Shown here: positions 46,918 through 58,720 of the stretch, in pieces | Layout of the letters: the number at the start of each line of letters is the position of its first letter | Numbering within the stretch: position 1 is the first letter of the stretch | Program-made: the position numbers and the translations under genes | Notes under the pieces: model-generated | Told to the model about the DNA's origin: nothing | The model's input: only the letters and a program-made list of their open reading frames with translations | Databases searched by the model: none | DNA from: Wurfbainia villosa | Taxonomy: Eukaryota; Streptophyta; Magnoliopsida; Zingiberales; Zingiberaceae | NCBI GenBank assembly: GCA_025175895.1 | Contig: CM046008.1 | Span: 20,353,255-20,417,254 of the forward strand | Direction: 5' to 3' | Length of the DNA stretch: 64,000 bases

Positions 46918-49143
46918 TGTTGGGTTTCGCACTGATCACAAGGTGTGTGTGTTCGATCATGTTTCGATATACATGAACACATGAAGCAATAAAAATAATA
47001 AATACTCCTATTTATTACAACACACACAACACACGCATGCATATTACAACAAGTGTAGACATAACCGTAAATTTAAATTTGCAATAAAAGGAAATTTATC
47101 TACGTTATACCTTTCGTATGACGTGTAGCGGGAACGGCATCAACCGGAACGATCCTCGCTAGAATCGTCTCTATCCGTATCCACGCCGAGTTCTTCGGGA
47201 TGACTTCGCTAAGTCACGAGCTTCGTCTTCGTACGGGTTACTAGCCTCGTGTTGAAGACGACGTGATCGAGAGATGATCATGATCCGAATCCAAATTCGG
47301 ATCCTAAAACGAGTTCTCAAAACTCGCTTCTCCGGAGAGGTATTCGTCAACCGTTTGACGAATCCTTTGTCCCCCACCTCAGAGGATTACCGGAGATCAA
47401 ATCCCCGGTAAGTTAGCCGCTGTCGGAGCACTAACCGTCGTCCAAATGACGCTCCGACAACAAAGAAACCAGCTGTCCAGAAAAACTGGACAGCTTTTGG
47501 TGGAGGAATAGAGGCCGGCTAAGGAAAGATGGAAGCTCACCTTATCACCGAACCCAAAGGAGATCGCCGGAGGGTCGCCGGAGGTTCTCCGGCTGAAGCT
47601 TGGACGCCGGCAAAGACTTGGACGGTAGTACACAAGCTGGGCGGCGGCAGCTTTAGGGTTGGCGCCAATTAACTCCAAGGTGGAGGTGGGCGGCAACTCA
47701 AGGGGGCTAGGGTTTTTTATTAGGGCTTAATTATCCCTTAAGCCCTCTTTTATAGAGAACTACTTCTCTTAATGGTTATTGGATCATAACCATTAGGCCC
47801 GTTAACCCGCTCCATTAGGATAAGTTAAAATAAACCAAACCATGATGGTTTATTTTAAGTTAAAACGAACCGAACCAACTTTTGGTTCATTCGTTTAAAA
47901 TAAACCAAACCCTTTGGTTTATTCTCATCCATTGGATTAGAACCAAACCATTTTGGTCCATCCATTATGTCTTCATAAGACACGGCCCATCCACGCTTCC
48001 ATTGCGACTGAAACAATTTCATGCTTGCTTTATGTTTGGTCCAACCAAACATAGTTTCTCTCGGTCTAAGAATCCCATTCTCAAGCTCGTTTTAAATCCT
48101 TTGGATTACACTCGTTGTGCGTGTGACCAAATAGGTTCTCGGTTTATGTTGGCCGTCTATAATTAACCATTAATTATAGAACGATCATGAGTGGCACCTA
48201 GTAGTACATCATGATCCCCAATTAACCGAAAAGATCAACGGTTGATCCAGAACTATTTCTGAAACCCTTCAGTAGCTCGAATGAATCGTGCCCCATTCCT
48301 TTCACTCATCTTATACCCACTTGGTTCAGGACATGGTCTATTGTGTCAGTCCCCACTAGGCTGACTACGTCACACCTAGCCCAAGTATCATTTCCTCGTC
48401 CTACGGATTCTAGTTACTCCACATGTATCGAAGAGTACCTTACTCTAAACATGTAATGCTTTGGCCAAAGACTTTAGTAACAATCCGACGAGAGGCCATG
48501 GGTATACATCTCCTCGCAAGGAGTGGTGAATCCTTTATAGGCTATTCAAACACCTTCGATCACTTCGACTTATACCCAATCATCCCGGGTCCACATCTCC
48601 TTAGAGATATTTGCTTAAGATGTCAAAGCATAAGTCTCCATGATCAAGATGACTTGAATACCGCAAGTCGAAGGAACCTCGCACTTAAGCCACAGTAAGA
48701 ACTTCATTGACATATCTATATATGCAGAGAACCATATGAAGTCTTACGGCTGGTCACTCCAATGAACTAGTTACCATAACTAGCATCCACGATTAACTCC
48801 GGACATCACTATGTCTCCAGCCAGTGAGAATCAACTGCTTGGATACACCAAGGAGTATACCTCGTGCTAGTCTCGACAGAATTGATGGTCTCCAAATCCA
48901 TCAATTCATCGACTAGGGATAATTCCGATACATCACAATTACACATGTAGAGATACTCACTAGTTGTGATCCAATCACAAATTCTCTCATGCTGTGAATC
49001 GTATCGTGGACATTCAGTAAATGAGTTTAAGATCCAATCAAATACATAAAACATGTATACTCAAATAGTGAATCTTCATTTATCATATAAATGGTTCATA
49101 CATAAGGCGATTGCCTTAGGACATCTCTCATATATTACTAACA
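46918..49143 (-). repeat. 5' LTR of element G
   Basis: 2226 bp, almost matching 39649-41873 except for the ~65 bases next to the primer site (46918-46985), where differences cluster. TATA (minus) CTATAAAAG is at 47747-47755. Confidence 0.93.
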
Positions 49144-50109
49144 CCACCTTCGTAGCATCGCCCAAGTAAACGATAATCTCTCCCACAGCTAGTCGTCTGG
49201 TTTTCTGAAACTCCTGCAAAGTATTGCAGACATGATCAGTGGCTCCCATATCTACACACCAGGTGTCGGTAGATAACATAGCTAAACATGTTTCAATGAC
49301 TAAACCAAAAGATATACCTTTGTTCTGCTTCTGGTTGGGGCAGTCCTTCTTCTAATGTCCAGTCTGCTTGCAAGTGAAGCACTTGCCTTTTCGCTTCTTC
49401 ACTCCTCCTTGAGATCCTCCCACCACCTTTGCTCCACCTTGTTTCTTCTTCTTCTTGCCTTTCGGCTTAGAAGTCGAAACCTTCTGAGGAACCAAGGCCT
49501 GAGCCTGAGCAGTCTGACAAAAAATCCCCTCTGTCGCCTGGAGTTCTATTAGAAGCTCCACCAACGAGTACAACCTCTTATTCATGTTGTAATTCAAGCA
49601 AAATTGCTCAAAACTCCTAGGTAGAGATTGGAGAATGATATCGGTCTGGGTTTCCCCATCGATCTCAGCCCCAAGGACTTCCAACTCATTCAAATTAGTC
49701 ATCATCTTGAGAACATGATCCCTCACGGGTGTTCCCTTGACCATGATGGTCGTCATCAAGTTCCTCATGGCTTCCTACCTACCAGCCCGATTCTGGTGTC
49801 CGAAAAGTTCCTTGAGATTGAGCATAATGTCATAAGAAGTAGGCATGGCTTGATGTTGATGTTGCAATACATTTGACATAGAAGCCAAATGTAACACCGT
49901 GTCATCTCATCAGCCTTTATCCACTTCTTATAATTCTCTTTATCCTTTTCTCTAGAATCATCCATAGGTTTAGGAGGACACTTTTCGAGAAGTACATACT
50001 TGTACTCCTCAACAGTCAAGACAATATCTAGATTCCTCTTCCAATCAGCATAATTAGGTCCAATAAGTTTATTTTTCTTTAGTATCACAGCAAGTGGGTT
50101 GAAAGTCAT
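49144..50109 (-). pseudogene. gag: element K first copy: Gag and N-terminal protease
   Basis: From 50109 the frame reads MTFNPLAVILKKNKLIGPNY and the following tryptophan-rich segment to about 49890, then shifts. The frame 49768-49352 carries HVLKMMTNLNELEVLGAEID, DIILQSLPRSFEQFCLNYNM, a Lys-rich stretch and the first half of the zinc knuckle (CFTCKQTGH), which is cut by a stop. The protease start (WCVDMGATDHVC, with Met in place of the usual Thr after the Asp) is at 49279-49144, where G is inserted. Its continuation is at 39648. In the second K copy the protease motif still reads CVDTGATDHVC. Confidence 0.87.
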
Positions 50110-51157
50110 TTTTAAAAAACCTAAGAATCACATAGATCAAAACATTAGATTTCAAAAATTTATTGATTCCTCAAACAATAAAATTTTAAAATCAACCAAC
50201 ACCTCAAAACACCGAGAATATCGTATGCCACGATAGTGTGGACGTATATGAATTTTACATTTGTAAGAGGAGGTTTTATCCATTAATTTTATTATCCCAT
50301 CAACCTTACTTTTTGACAAATAAAATTAATAGTTGGTTCCTCTTCGGCCCTACAAATAAAAGAAATGACTCCGATGGGGAGGATACTCCTATTTGCATCT
50401 AAGTGTTCACCATTATCCGATACTAAGGCAATTATCTCAGATTATGTGCCTTCCGATGGGGAAGTATACACGCTCCTAAATAATTTTCTATTACCATATT
50501 TGACCTTGTAATCTGCAAAACAAACTTATCTGATGGGGAGGAAGGCACTCAGAGATGACGCGCAAGTTTGTTTGCATCACATGTCAAATTTTAATAGAGG
50601 CCATGGGAATTTTTTTTAAAAAATATCCCTCTCCCACTTAGTAATTTAAAATGAGAAATTTTCCTAGCACACAACATGCATATCAAACAAGAAGCAATAA
50701 ATATGAAAAAAAAATATTTTCCAACTATTATGGCTTTTGTTCTCCAATATGCCTCCCGTCGTGTCGCCATATCGTCCGCTCCTCCATACACCATGTACAA
50801 GCCATCCGGAGATCCGAGCCGAGAACAATTATTTAAATTTACATCCATCGATCCTATACTCCACAAAGGAGTGTACATGAAATCTAGATCGAAAGTAAAC
50901 TAAAATAAAAGAGTGGCTGAACAATGTCGTACTTAATTATAAAAATTAAATACTAGCCTCGTCAACCCCGAGGATTCAAATAATATTACAATTACACACA
51001 TCCAATCACATACACACACATATGGCCATAATAGTTGGATCTTATGCCTGCAATCAAAAAATTAGCCTACGCACATCCTACTATCATCCGACACATACAA
51101 TACATGATAAGTGCATAAAAGTAACTGAATCCTAAACACACAAAATCAGAAACCGTC
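50110..51157 (-). other. leader of element K, first copy
   Basis: About 1 kb, noncoding, collinear with 33811-34856. It has three G-rich motifs (CCGATGGGGAGGA at 50371, CCGATGGGGAAG near 50453, TGATGGGGAGGA at 50531) spaced about 80 bases apart. Confidence 0.7.
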
Positions 51158-51169
51158 GCTCTGATACCA
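51158..51169 (-). promoter_or_regulatory. primer-binding site, K first copy
   Basis: Minus-strand TGGTATCAGAGC lies two bases from LTR-c. Confidence 0.93.
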
Positions 51170-51171
51170 CT

Positions 51172-52947
51172 TGAAGGACGAAGCTTCGCTTCCCTCTTCG
51201 ACTTGGTCGCTTGTGCATGGCGATCCTATCTACGTCCCTGGATTAAAAAAAATTAATCCTTGATGAAGACGGATTACCCAAGCAACCGATCCATCATCGT
51301 GCTATTCGATTCGAGTGGTCTCTTGAACAAACTTGTTGTTCAAGCAACCTAACTCTTATCCTTGATTAGCCGCAAAATAGATAATGTACGGATCACCGAT
51401 TTTTGTGTTTATCTTCAGGGTCCTAGTAAATTAGCCACATGCATTATACAAAAGAATTAAATCAAAATAAACAAGATTATACCTCTTGTATACCTCTTGA
51501 TCTTCTATTGTATGTCCTATCCTCCTCTTGAACATTGTGTGGGCAACGATCCTCCAAGAGTTGAAATTTCCTAGATCTCTTTCTTCCCTTCCTTGTTCGC
51601 TCTGAACAAAGGGAAGAATACTCAACACTTCTTCTCCTATCTAGCGCCGACCACCAAGCCACCAAACTTGTTGTTGCCGCCGGCCAAGGAGATGGTGTGG
51701 GCGCCGACCAAGAGCTCCAAGTGAAAAAACCCTAACACTTGTTGCTGCCGGCCAAAGGAGAAGAAGAGAGGGATATAGGCATCGGCCAAGAAGAGAAAGG
51801 AGAAGAGGGGCGCCAGCTAAAGCTTAGGAAGATAGGAAAACCTTCCACTTGTTGTCACCCAAGACCTCTCCAAACCCTAGCCACCCAACTCTTGAAGCAA
51901 ACCCTAATCTCCAAAAGGATTAGTTGCCACCCAAGCCAAGGAGCAAACCCTAGAATTCCAATTCTCTTATGCCGCCCAAGCCTTTGCCTCCTATTTATAG
52001 ATTTTGCCCAAACCTCCTTTTAATCATGTTCGTTGGATCTAGGTTTCATGAGGGTTTTTATAGGCTACAATAGGGACCATGAGGAGGAGTTGGATCTTGG
52101 CCACCCAATGGATCCGGCCCACATAAAATCCGATCCATTAATGATAATCCATTCTACTAGAGGATTATCATTGATCTACCTCACCAACCCCCATAAATAA
52201 ATATGGGCTTCATATATTAATTGTACAATTATCTCTCTGTGTTTAAGATCTCGAATGTCCGTCAATTAATTAATTTACTAACGATTAATTAATCAACATC
52301 TAACTCCATGAGTAGTACCACTCAACCTTATCATCATGTTGGACCAAGTTCACCTGTAGGGTTTACATGATGATCCTTATGAGCTTCTCAAGGGGACATC
52401 ATCATCCTAATACATAGGACACAATTTCCTCCTATAATCAACGGCACACCATGTAAATAATATCATTTCCCAACTTACCGAGCCTATCGATTTAATCTAT
52501 AAATCTCGCTCATTGCTAAATCAAAGAAATAAATACTAAGTACATGTGCCCATTATTATATCGGGATTATGAGCATGTAAACTATAATATCTGAGATTCG
52601 ATTCAATTATGTAGTCAGCAATAAATTGAATCACTTCTAAGTCGGTCCTGCTCAATACACACAAAGTGTACTAGTGTAATTCTATGGTTAAGACAAACCA
52701 ATACCAAATTACACTACAACCATACCAATTGTTTGTCCAAAACTATCTCGGTTGTGAGCCTCTACTTATACTCTACAAGGAATTGATAACATGATCTTCC
52801 GTCTGACACCACACACCATGTTATCTATAATATACAGTATCAGACAATATGCATAACCATAAATATGCAAACAATGATCATGTGATTCTTATTTCAAAAA
52901 TAAAGATGTTCATACAAAAGATAGACTTTTCAATATACATCCCAACA
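51172..52947 (-). repeat. LTR-c, 5' LTR of element K
   Basis: Complete, TGAAGGACGAAGC...CCCAACA, 1776 bp. TATA (minus) TATAAATAG is at 51991-51999. The right TSD CCAGC follows at 52948-52952. Confidence 0.92.
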
Positions 52948-53369
52948 CCAGCTCGTTTGCGGAGACCATCGAGAATGATCCGGTCGCCGCCGCTTGCAGG
53001 GAGGAAGGAAGAAGGAGGATAGATCGGCGACGAGGAGAGGAGGAGATCGCGACGAGAAAGGTGAGAAATCACGGTGGAGGAAAGAAATAAGAGCTGCGTG
53101 TAAACGGTCGGGTTCGGGCCTTAAAAACTGGTCCCTTATGGTTAAACTTGCCTAGGTTAAGACCAAGCTAGCTAAAGTTGACCCAAATTGGTTGAGCTAG
53201 CTCAAGTCTAACCCAAAGCTAACCCAAACCCCATTTAAGCTTAAATCTTCCTCCTAAATGGTCATTGCACTCAACTCAAGTTAAACAACTTGAGCAAGAG
53301 AATTCTCTCCTTGAAAAGAATAAAAGCAATACGTAAACTGGAACGAAGTTTTCCGTATCTTACAATGCA

Positions 53370-54387
53370 AGTATTGTATTAGACTTTGCCAAGGTCAACG
53401 ACACTAGGAGAATCTCCGAATGAGAAATCTCGGTGGTCAACAACACCAGGAGAATCTTGAGACGAGAAACCTCATTGGCTGGGTGACACCAGGTGAATCT
53501 TAGAAGGAGAAACTTCAGTGGTCGAGTGATGTCAGAAGAATCTCGGAAGGAGAAACCTTGGTGATCAAGTGACCGAAAGCTAAGTAATGGGTCAGAAGGA
53601 CCAAAAGTAAGCTCTGGGTGTGGAGAAATGGTAAGGATGCGTCCTCGGTAAGAGGACAATCCTAGGCATCGATCCGACTAAGGCTTCCAGAGGAATGCCA
53701 AAGTCGAGATCGAACAGTCAAAGGACTGTCACACTGCATGGCATTTTGCATCTCTTGTGCTAACCTTGTGTTGCAAGAATTCTCAAGTGCAGCAGTCGAC
53801 TGCCAAAAGGATTAGTCGACTGATGTCAATGAATCAGCCCAGTGCACAAGGTCAAAGAGATAGAGATCAATGTCACCACCTCATGATAAGATAAGCCGCC
53901 ACCTCAAGATAAGATCCACGAGTTTTGGATCTGGATTGGGACATATTCCAAGGAGACAATCTATAAAAGGAGGAGAGGACTCAAACCCATGAATCAATCA
54001 ATGAACTCCTAAGTGCGCCGGCTCTCCTCAATCCTTCGTGCTACAATACTACTCCGACCGTGCATCCGCTATAAGTTATTTATCGGTATCTTTTACTTAT
54101 TAATTATTATTTGCAAAGAGGAGAGGTAAGGTTGTTACCTCTTCCTTTTACAGCATTGTATTCGGTTGTCTCTTACCTTCAACGAGGAAGAGATTTTTAG
54201 TGTTTTGCCCTTCAGAAGTGATCAAGGATCACAGGGTCTTGGATTAGTTGTCGGTGGGCTGTGAACCAAGTAAAAAATACTTGTGTTTTGAGTTTTAGTT
54301 TTCAGCTGCATACTTTGTTTCAATCGATGAAAAGAAAAGTTTTATGAATGCTATTCACCCCTCCTCTAGCATTTTCTCGATCCAACA
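53370..54387 (+). repeat. 3' LTR of element A, second part
   Basis: It continues the A LTR after H (GTATTGTATTAGAC...) to ...ATCCAACA. One CAGTCGACTG is at 53793-53802, where the 5' LTR has three. The difference looks like loss of ~30 bases by recombination between the repeats. The TATA box CTATAAAAG (53961-53969) is intact. Confidence 0.9.
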
Positions 54388-54392
54388 GGATA

Positions 54393-55017
54393 GAGAAGCA
54401 TCGCTAGAGGGGGGTGAATAGCGATCGTAAATCTTTCTTTTCGTTCATCTAAAACTCGAGTGATGCACAGCGGAATGTAAAGTAAAGAGACAAGTTTGTT
54501 TTTACTTGGTTCACAACCAAAAGATTTCTACTCCAAAGCCCCGCGATCCTAGACCACATACGAAGGGGCAATCCACTAAGGGTCTCTTCCTCATTGGAGG
54601 TAGGAGACAATGAATACAAGAAAAACAAGATCGAGGAAGAGGCACAAGCCCACCTCTCTTCTTTACCATGAAAAGAACAAATAATAGAAAGCTCGAATAC
54701 AAGTAGAAAGCTCGGATATAAGAAAACTAGGCAACTTAAATTAAACTACCGACTTTGAGGATGGAGTCTTGGCATCACGTCTGCGTTACGACATCGTAAA
54801 GTTGTCATTGATGGCGGTGCATTGTGGGAGAACTTTGAGAGTAATGAATGATGATCCAAAGGAGTGGAAACCCCCTTCTTTTATAGCCCTCCACGCCCTA
54901 GCTCGATGAGATCCAGATCTGGGTCAAAGAGCCGCCTCACCCTAAGATAAGGGGATCTTATCTTGACCTTCATCGAGTTGGACAGTTTAAATAGCAGTCG
55001 GCTGATAACCTTCATCA
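54393..55017 (-). repeat. LTR J, main visible part (minus strand)
   Basis: Minus-strand orientation is shown by the TATA box CTATAAAAG (plus 54878-54886) followed downstream by the CCCCCTCTAGCGATGC end, a layout shared with the A and D LTRs. It is interrupted at 55018 by G2, with CATCA (55013-55017) as the expected left TSD. The rest of J lies beyond the window. The ORF 54511-54702 is LTR sequence. Confidence 0.6.
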
Positions 55018-55802
55018 TGTTAGTAATATATATGAGAGGTGTCCTAAGGCAATCGCCTTATGGTTGTACCATTTATTTGATAAATGAAGATTCTTTATTT
55101 GAGTATATATATTTTTATATATTTGATTGGATCTTAAACTCATTTACTGGATGTTCGCAATATGATTCACAGCATGAGAGAATTTATGATTGGATCACAA
55201 CTAGTGAGTTTCTCTATATGTGTAATTGTGATGTATTGGAATTATCCCTAGTCGACGAATTGATGGATTCAGACGCCATCGATTCTGTTGAGACTAGCAC
55301 GAGGTATACTCTTTGATTTATCCAAGCAACTGTTTCTCACTGGCTGGAGACATTAGGATGTCCGAAGTTGATCGTGGATGCTAGTTATGGTAACTAGTTC
55401 ATTGGAGTGACCAGCTGTAAGACTTCATATGGTTCTCTACATATATGGATATGTCAATGAAGTTCTTACAACAGCTTAAGTGTGATGTTCCTTCAACTTG
55501 CATTATTCAAGACATCTTGGTCATGAAGATTTATGTTTTGATATCTTAAGCAAGCATCTCCGAGGAGATGTAGACCCGGGGTGATTGGGTATAAGTCGAA
55601 GTGGCTGAAGGTGTTTAAATAGCCTATAAAGGATTCATCACTCCTTGCGAGGAGATGTATACTGTTGGCCTCTCATCGAATTGTTACTAAAGTCTTTGGC
55701 TTTGCATTACATGTTTAGAGTAAGGTACTCTTGGATGCATGTACAGTAACTAGAATCCGTAGGATGAGGAAATGATACTTGGGCTAGGTGTGATGTAGTC
55801 AG

Positions 55803-57263
55803 TGTTGGTGCAATCGGCCCAGGTCACGATTGACCAGGACTTGAGCTTGACTCGAGAGATGTTTTGATGTTCGACAAAAACATATGACAATGTGATTGTC
55901 ATGGGAAAGTCCAAGTGGGACACTTGGCATTTGGGAAAGTCCAAGCATGGGTCTTAGCAATGGAAAGTCCAAGTCTTGAGTACTTGGCAAGGGAAAGTCC
56001 AAGCATGGGTCTTGGCAAGGAAAAGTCCAACATGGGTTGGAAAGGGAAAAGTCCAAGCTTGAGTCTTGGCATTTGGAAAAGTCCAACATGGGTTGGCAAG
56101 TAAAGTCCAAGGGTGTAGTGTTGGCGGTGAAAGCCCAAGTCATGGGTACTTGGCATTTGAAAAGTCCAAGGGGTTTGATATTGGCGGCGTAAAGTCCAAG
56201 CGGAGTCTTGGCAGCGTAAGTCCAATATGCCTTGGCGGTGTAGACACCATTAGCATGACATAGCCGATGGAAGCATCTGAAGGCTAGCGCATGGATGAAC
56301 AAGTCATGAATGACTTGGAGGGATCCGATAGGCGTGAGGCTGATGGAGGTGGCTAGAAGGCTTAGGTCTAGGCTAAGGGTGGTCTAACAAGTATAGGGGA
56401 TTACTTGACTACGAGCAAAGATTTTGATCGATAGATAAAACTTAAACAAAGATGGGATTGTCAATATGTCTTAACTCTTGCAACTATAGCAATCAGACGT
56501 CCTTTAAAATCCAAGTTCTTCCTGAGTAGCATAAGCAACATTAACAACCTCGTATATCTCCTGAGCAGCAATACGTAACATAGAATTCTCCGTAGGCCGT
56601 GGGCGATCATCTGCGCTGCGATTATCGCCAATGTTGGTAGTCGACTGGTGAGAGTCCCGTTGGAACTTTTCCAGCGTGGATCTAGCCGTTGTCTTACGAC
56701 AACAGTGGCATCAGTCGATTGGTGACTTATGGCAGTCGACTGATCGACAGAAATCTAGCCCGATGCAGGTTAAAAGGGAGCTGTTCATGGAGATTCCGAT
56801 ATTGATTCTTTGGGAGCTTTGGTGAGGTGATTTGAAGGCGAATTGCAGGTGCATTTCAGGGCCCTTCAAGCTCATCTAAACAACCGACAAGCAAGCGCTC
56901 AAAACCCTAGTTTGTAAAGTGTTCTTTACATTTTCACTTGTATTTGCTTGTTTACTTTGCATTACTTATTGTAATCACTTTTAAGAGGTTTCTCCACCTC
57001 CGACGTATTGTCGATAAGGAGTTTATTGCTTAGTGGTATTTGTGGCATCGCTAGAGCTCTTTAGAGCTTGATCCGTGGAGTAGGAACTCTTCGATTCCGA
57101 ACCACGTTATATGATTGTGTAGTGCTTGTGTTTGTGTTGTATTTGTTTTATTATTTCTATTTCCGCTGCGCTAACACAATTTGTAGACAAGCACACAACG
57201 AATTCTATCACACAACGAAAATGAGCTATTCACCCCCCTCTAGCGGTCAACATTTCCCCAACA
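55803..57263 (+). mobile_element. solo LTR F (D family)
   Basis: TGTTGGTGCAATCGGCCC...CCCCAACA, flanked by GTCAG (55798-55802) and CTCAG (57264-57268). It carries the hairpin array at 55911-56235 and one CAGTCGACTG at 56733-56742. At the D TATA position it reads GGTTAAAAGGG (near 56769): a few bases are lost, so no TATA box remains. Confidence 0.92.
55911..56235 (+). repeat. hairpin array in solo LTR F
   Basis: Reverse-oriented version of the D array, with units AAAGTCCAAG-loop-CTTGGC. Stems include CCAAC/GTTGG (near 56028 and 56086) and CCAAGTG/CACTTGG (55911-55927). Confidence 0.87.
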
Positions 57264-58708
57264 CTCAGCTTAGTGGGGACTGACACTATAGACCATGTCA
57301 TAAACCAAGTGGGTATAAGATGAGTGAAGGGAATGGGGCACAAATCATTGTAGCTATTGAAGGATTTCAGAAATGGTTTTGTGATCAACCGTTGATTTTT
57401 CAATTAATTGGGGATCATAATGTACTACTAAGTGTCACTCATGATCGTTCTATAATTAATAGTTAATTGTAGACGGCCAACATAAACCGGGAACCTATTT
57501 GGTCACACACACAACGAGCGTAATCCGAAGGATTTAAAACGAGCTTGAGAATGAGATTCTCAGATCGAGAGAAACTAGATTTGGTTGGACCAAACAAGGA
57601 GCGAGCATGAAATCGTTTCAACCGCAACGGAAGCATGGATGAGCCGAGTCTTATAAAGACATGATGGATGAACCAAATTGGTTTGGTTCTGATCCAATAG
57701 TGGAAAATAAACCAAAGTGGTTTGGCTTGTTTTAAACGAATGAACTAAAGTTGGTTTGATTCGTTTTAACTTAAAATAGACCAACTTAGTTTGGTTTATT
57801 TTAACTTAAGTTATTGGAGCGGGTTAACGGGTTTTGGTTATGAACCAATAACTCTAAGGTGAAGGTTTCCTAATGATTAAGAAACACGCGCTCTATAAAA
57901 GCGCGGCTAGAGGTTTGGAGAGCCCTAAGTTTTATTTTTTGAAACTTCTCTTCCTCTCCTCTCCCTCTCTTCTCCTTGCCGCCGCCCAAGAGGATCCACA
58001 CCCAACTTATGTCGTCGTCCACCTTTGTGCCACTGGCGTCCAGTTGCTGCCGCCTCCCCTCCGGCGACCCACCTTGGCTTCGGTGACCAAGAATCAGTCG
58101 ACCACCTCCTTTGGCCAGCGCCAAGTCCTCCACCAAGTTGTCCAATTTTTGGACAGCTTGTTTCCTTCTTATCGGAGCATCGTTTGGACAACGTTTGGAG
58201 CTCCGACAGTGACTTCCTTGTCGGAGATTGGATCTCCAGTGTTCCTCATAGGTGGAGGACCAAGGATTCGTCAAGAGGTTGACGACCACCTCTTCGGAGA
58301 AGTGAGTTTTTGGGGACTCATTTTCGAATCCAAATTTTGATTCGGATTGTGATCTCCTCTCGATTACATCATCTTCGACATGAGGCTAGTGACAGCTACG
58401 AAGACGAGGCTCGTAGCTTGGTGAAGCTATCCCGACGGTACTTAGCATGGATACAGATAGAGGCAATTCTAGCGTGAGTTGCTCTGGTTGATGTCATTCC
58501 CACTGCACGTGTTACGTCAGTTATAACTAGCGTAATTTCCTTTTATTGCAAAATTTGAAACTGTGATTGTCTACACATATTGTATCTTGCATGCGTGTGG
58601 TGTGTGTTATAATAAATTAGATTTATTGCTTTTAATTCTTCCGCTGTGCACATGTTTACGAAACATATTCGAACACACACTCGCCGCGGTGCTGGGGAAA
58701 CCCAACAA

Positions 58709-58720
58709 TGGTATCGGAGC
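58709..58720 (+). promoter_or_regulatory. primer-binding site of element G2
   Basis: TGGTATCGGAGC, one change from the initiator tRNA-Met complement, one base after the LTR. Confidence 0.9.

Larger units (their letters stand above)
39649..49143 (-). mobile_element. element G: Ty1/copia retrotransposon inserted in K protease
   Basis: It begins TGTTGGGTTTCC and ends TTACTAACA. The TSD CCACC is perfect (39644-39648 and 49144-49148). It holds two 2.2-kb LTRs, primer site, four-hairpin leader, gag, a long protease-integrase frame, RT and RNase H, all on the minus strand. Its LTRs are very similar over most of their length, and it interrupts only one of the two K copies. It is therefore the innermost and probably one of the youngest insertions here. 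Confidence 0.95.
30862..52947 (-). mobile_element. element K: three-LTR tandem Ty1/copia element carrying G
   Basis: The outer ends TGAAGGATGAAGC and CATCCCAACA are flanked by a perfect TSD CCAGC (30857-30861 and 52948-52952). In the element's orientation, from high to low coordinate, the order is LTR-c 51172-52947, primer site, gag, protease (split by G), integrase, RT, RNase H, purine tract, LTR-b 34871-36658, primer site, second gag and protease, then LTR-a 30862-32548. The second interior lacks most of pol. One TSD for the whole unit indicates unequal crossing-over between LTRs after a single insertion. Confidence 0.92.
27718..53364 (-). mobile_element. element H: long solo LTR of chromovirus (Tekay/Del) style, split by K
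   Basis: H starts TGTCATGCCCCGAGAG and ends ATCTTACA. Flanks are GTGCA (27713-27717) and ATGCA (53365-53369). Without K and its extra TSD it is about 3.56 kb with no primer site, purine tract or pol, so it reads as a solo LTR. On the minus strand it begins TGTAAGATACGG, close to the start of I at 61940 (TGTTAAATACGG). Both share a CCACTAC...GAGTGG repeat zone and CATGCATG-rich sequence. Long LTRs starting or ending in GGGGCATGACA-like sequence are usual for Tekay/Del chromoviruses. That family name is an inference. Confidence 0.65.
171..54387 (+). mobile_element. element A: Gag-only LTR retrotransposon carrying nested insertions B, C and H
   Basis: The 5' LTR is 171-1319. The 3' LTR is 27617-27717 plus 53370-54387, split by H. 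Flanking repeats are GGATT (166-170) and GGATA (54388-54392), a 4 of 5 match. A primer-binding site follows the 5' LTR, and a purine tract (AAAAAGGAGGAGAT, 27603-27616) precedes the 3' LTR. Once B (3653-12576) and C (12741-27432) are taken out, only about 2.7 kb of interior remains: a decayed gag with two zinc knuckles, an Asn-rich tract and noncoding DNA. No protease, integrase or reverse transcriptase is visible, so A depended on enzymes from another element. Its organisation matches element D. Confidence 0.85.
55018..58707 (+). repeat. 5' LTR of element G2, interrupted by F
   Basis: It starts TGTTAGTAATATATATGAG and ends GGGGAAACCCAACA. TATA CTATAAAAG is at 57893-57901. Solo LTR F occupies 55803-57263. 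Confidence 0.92.
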
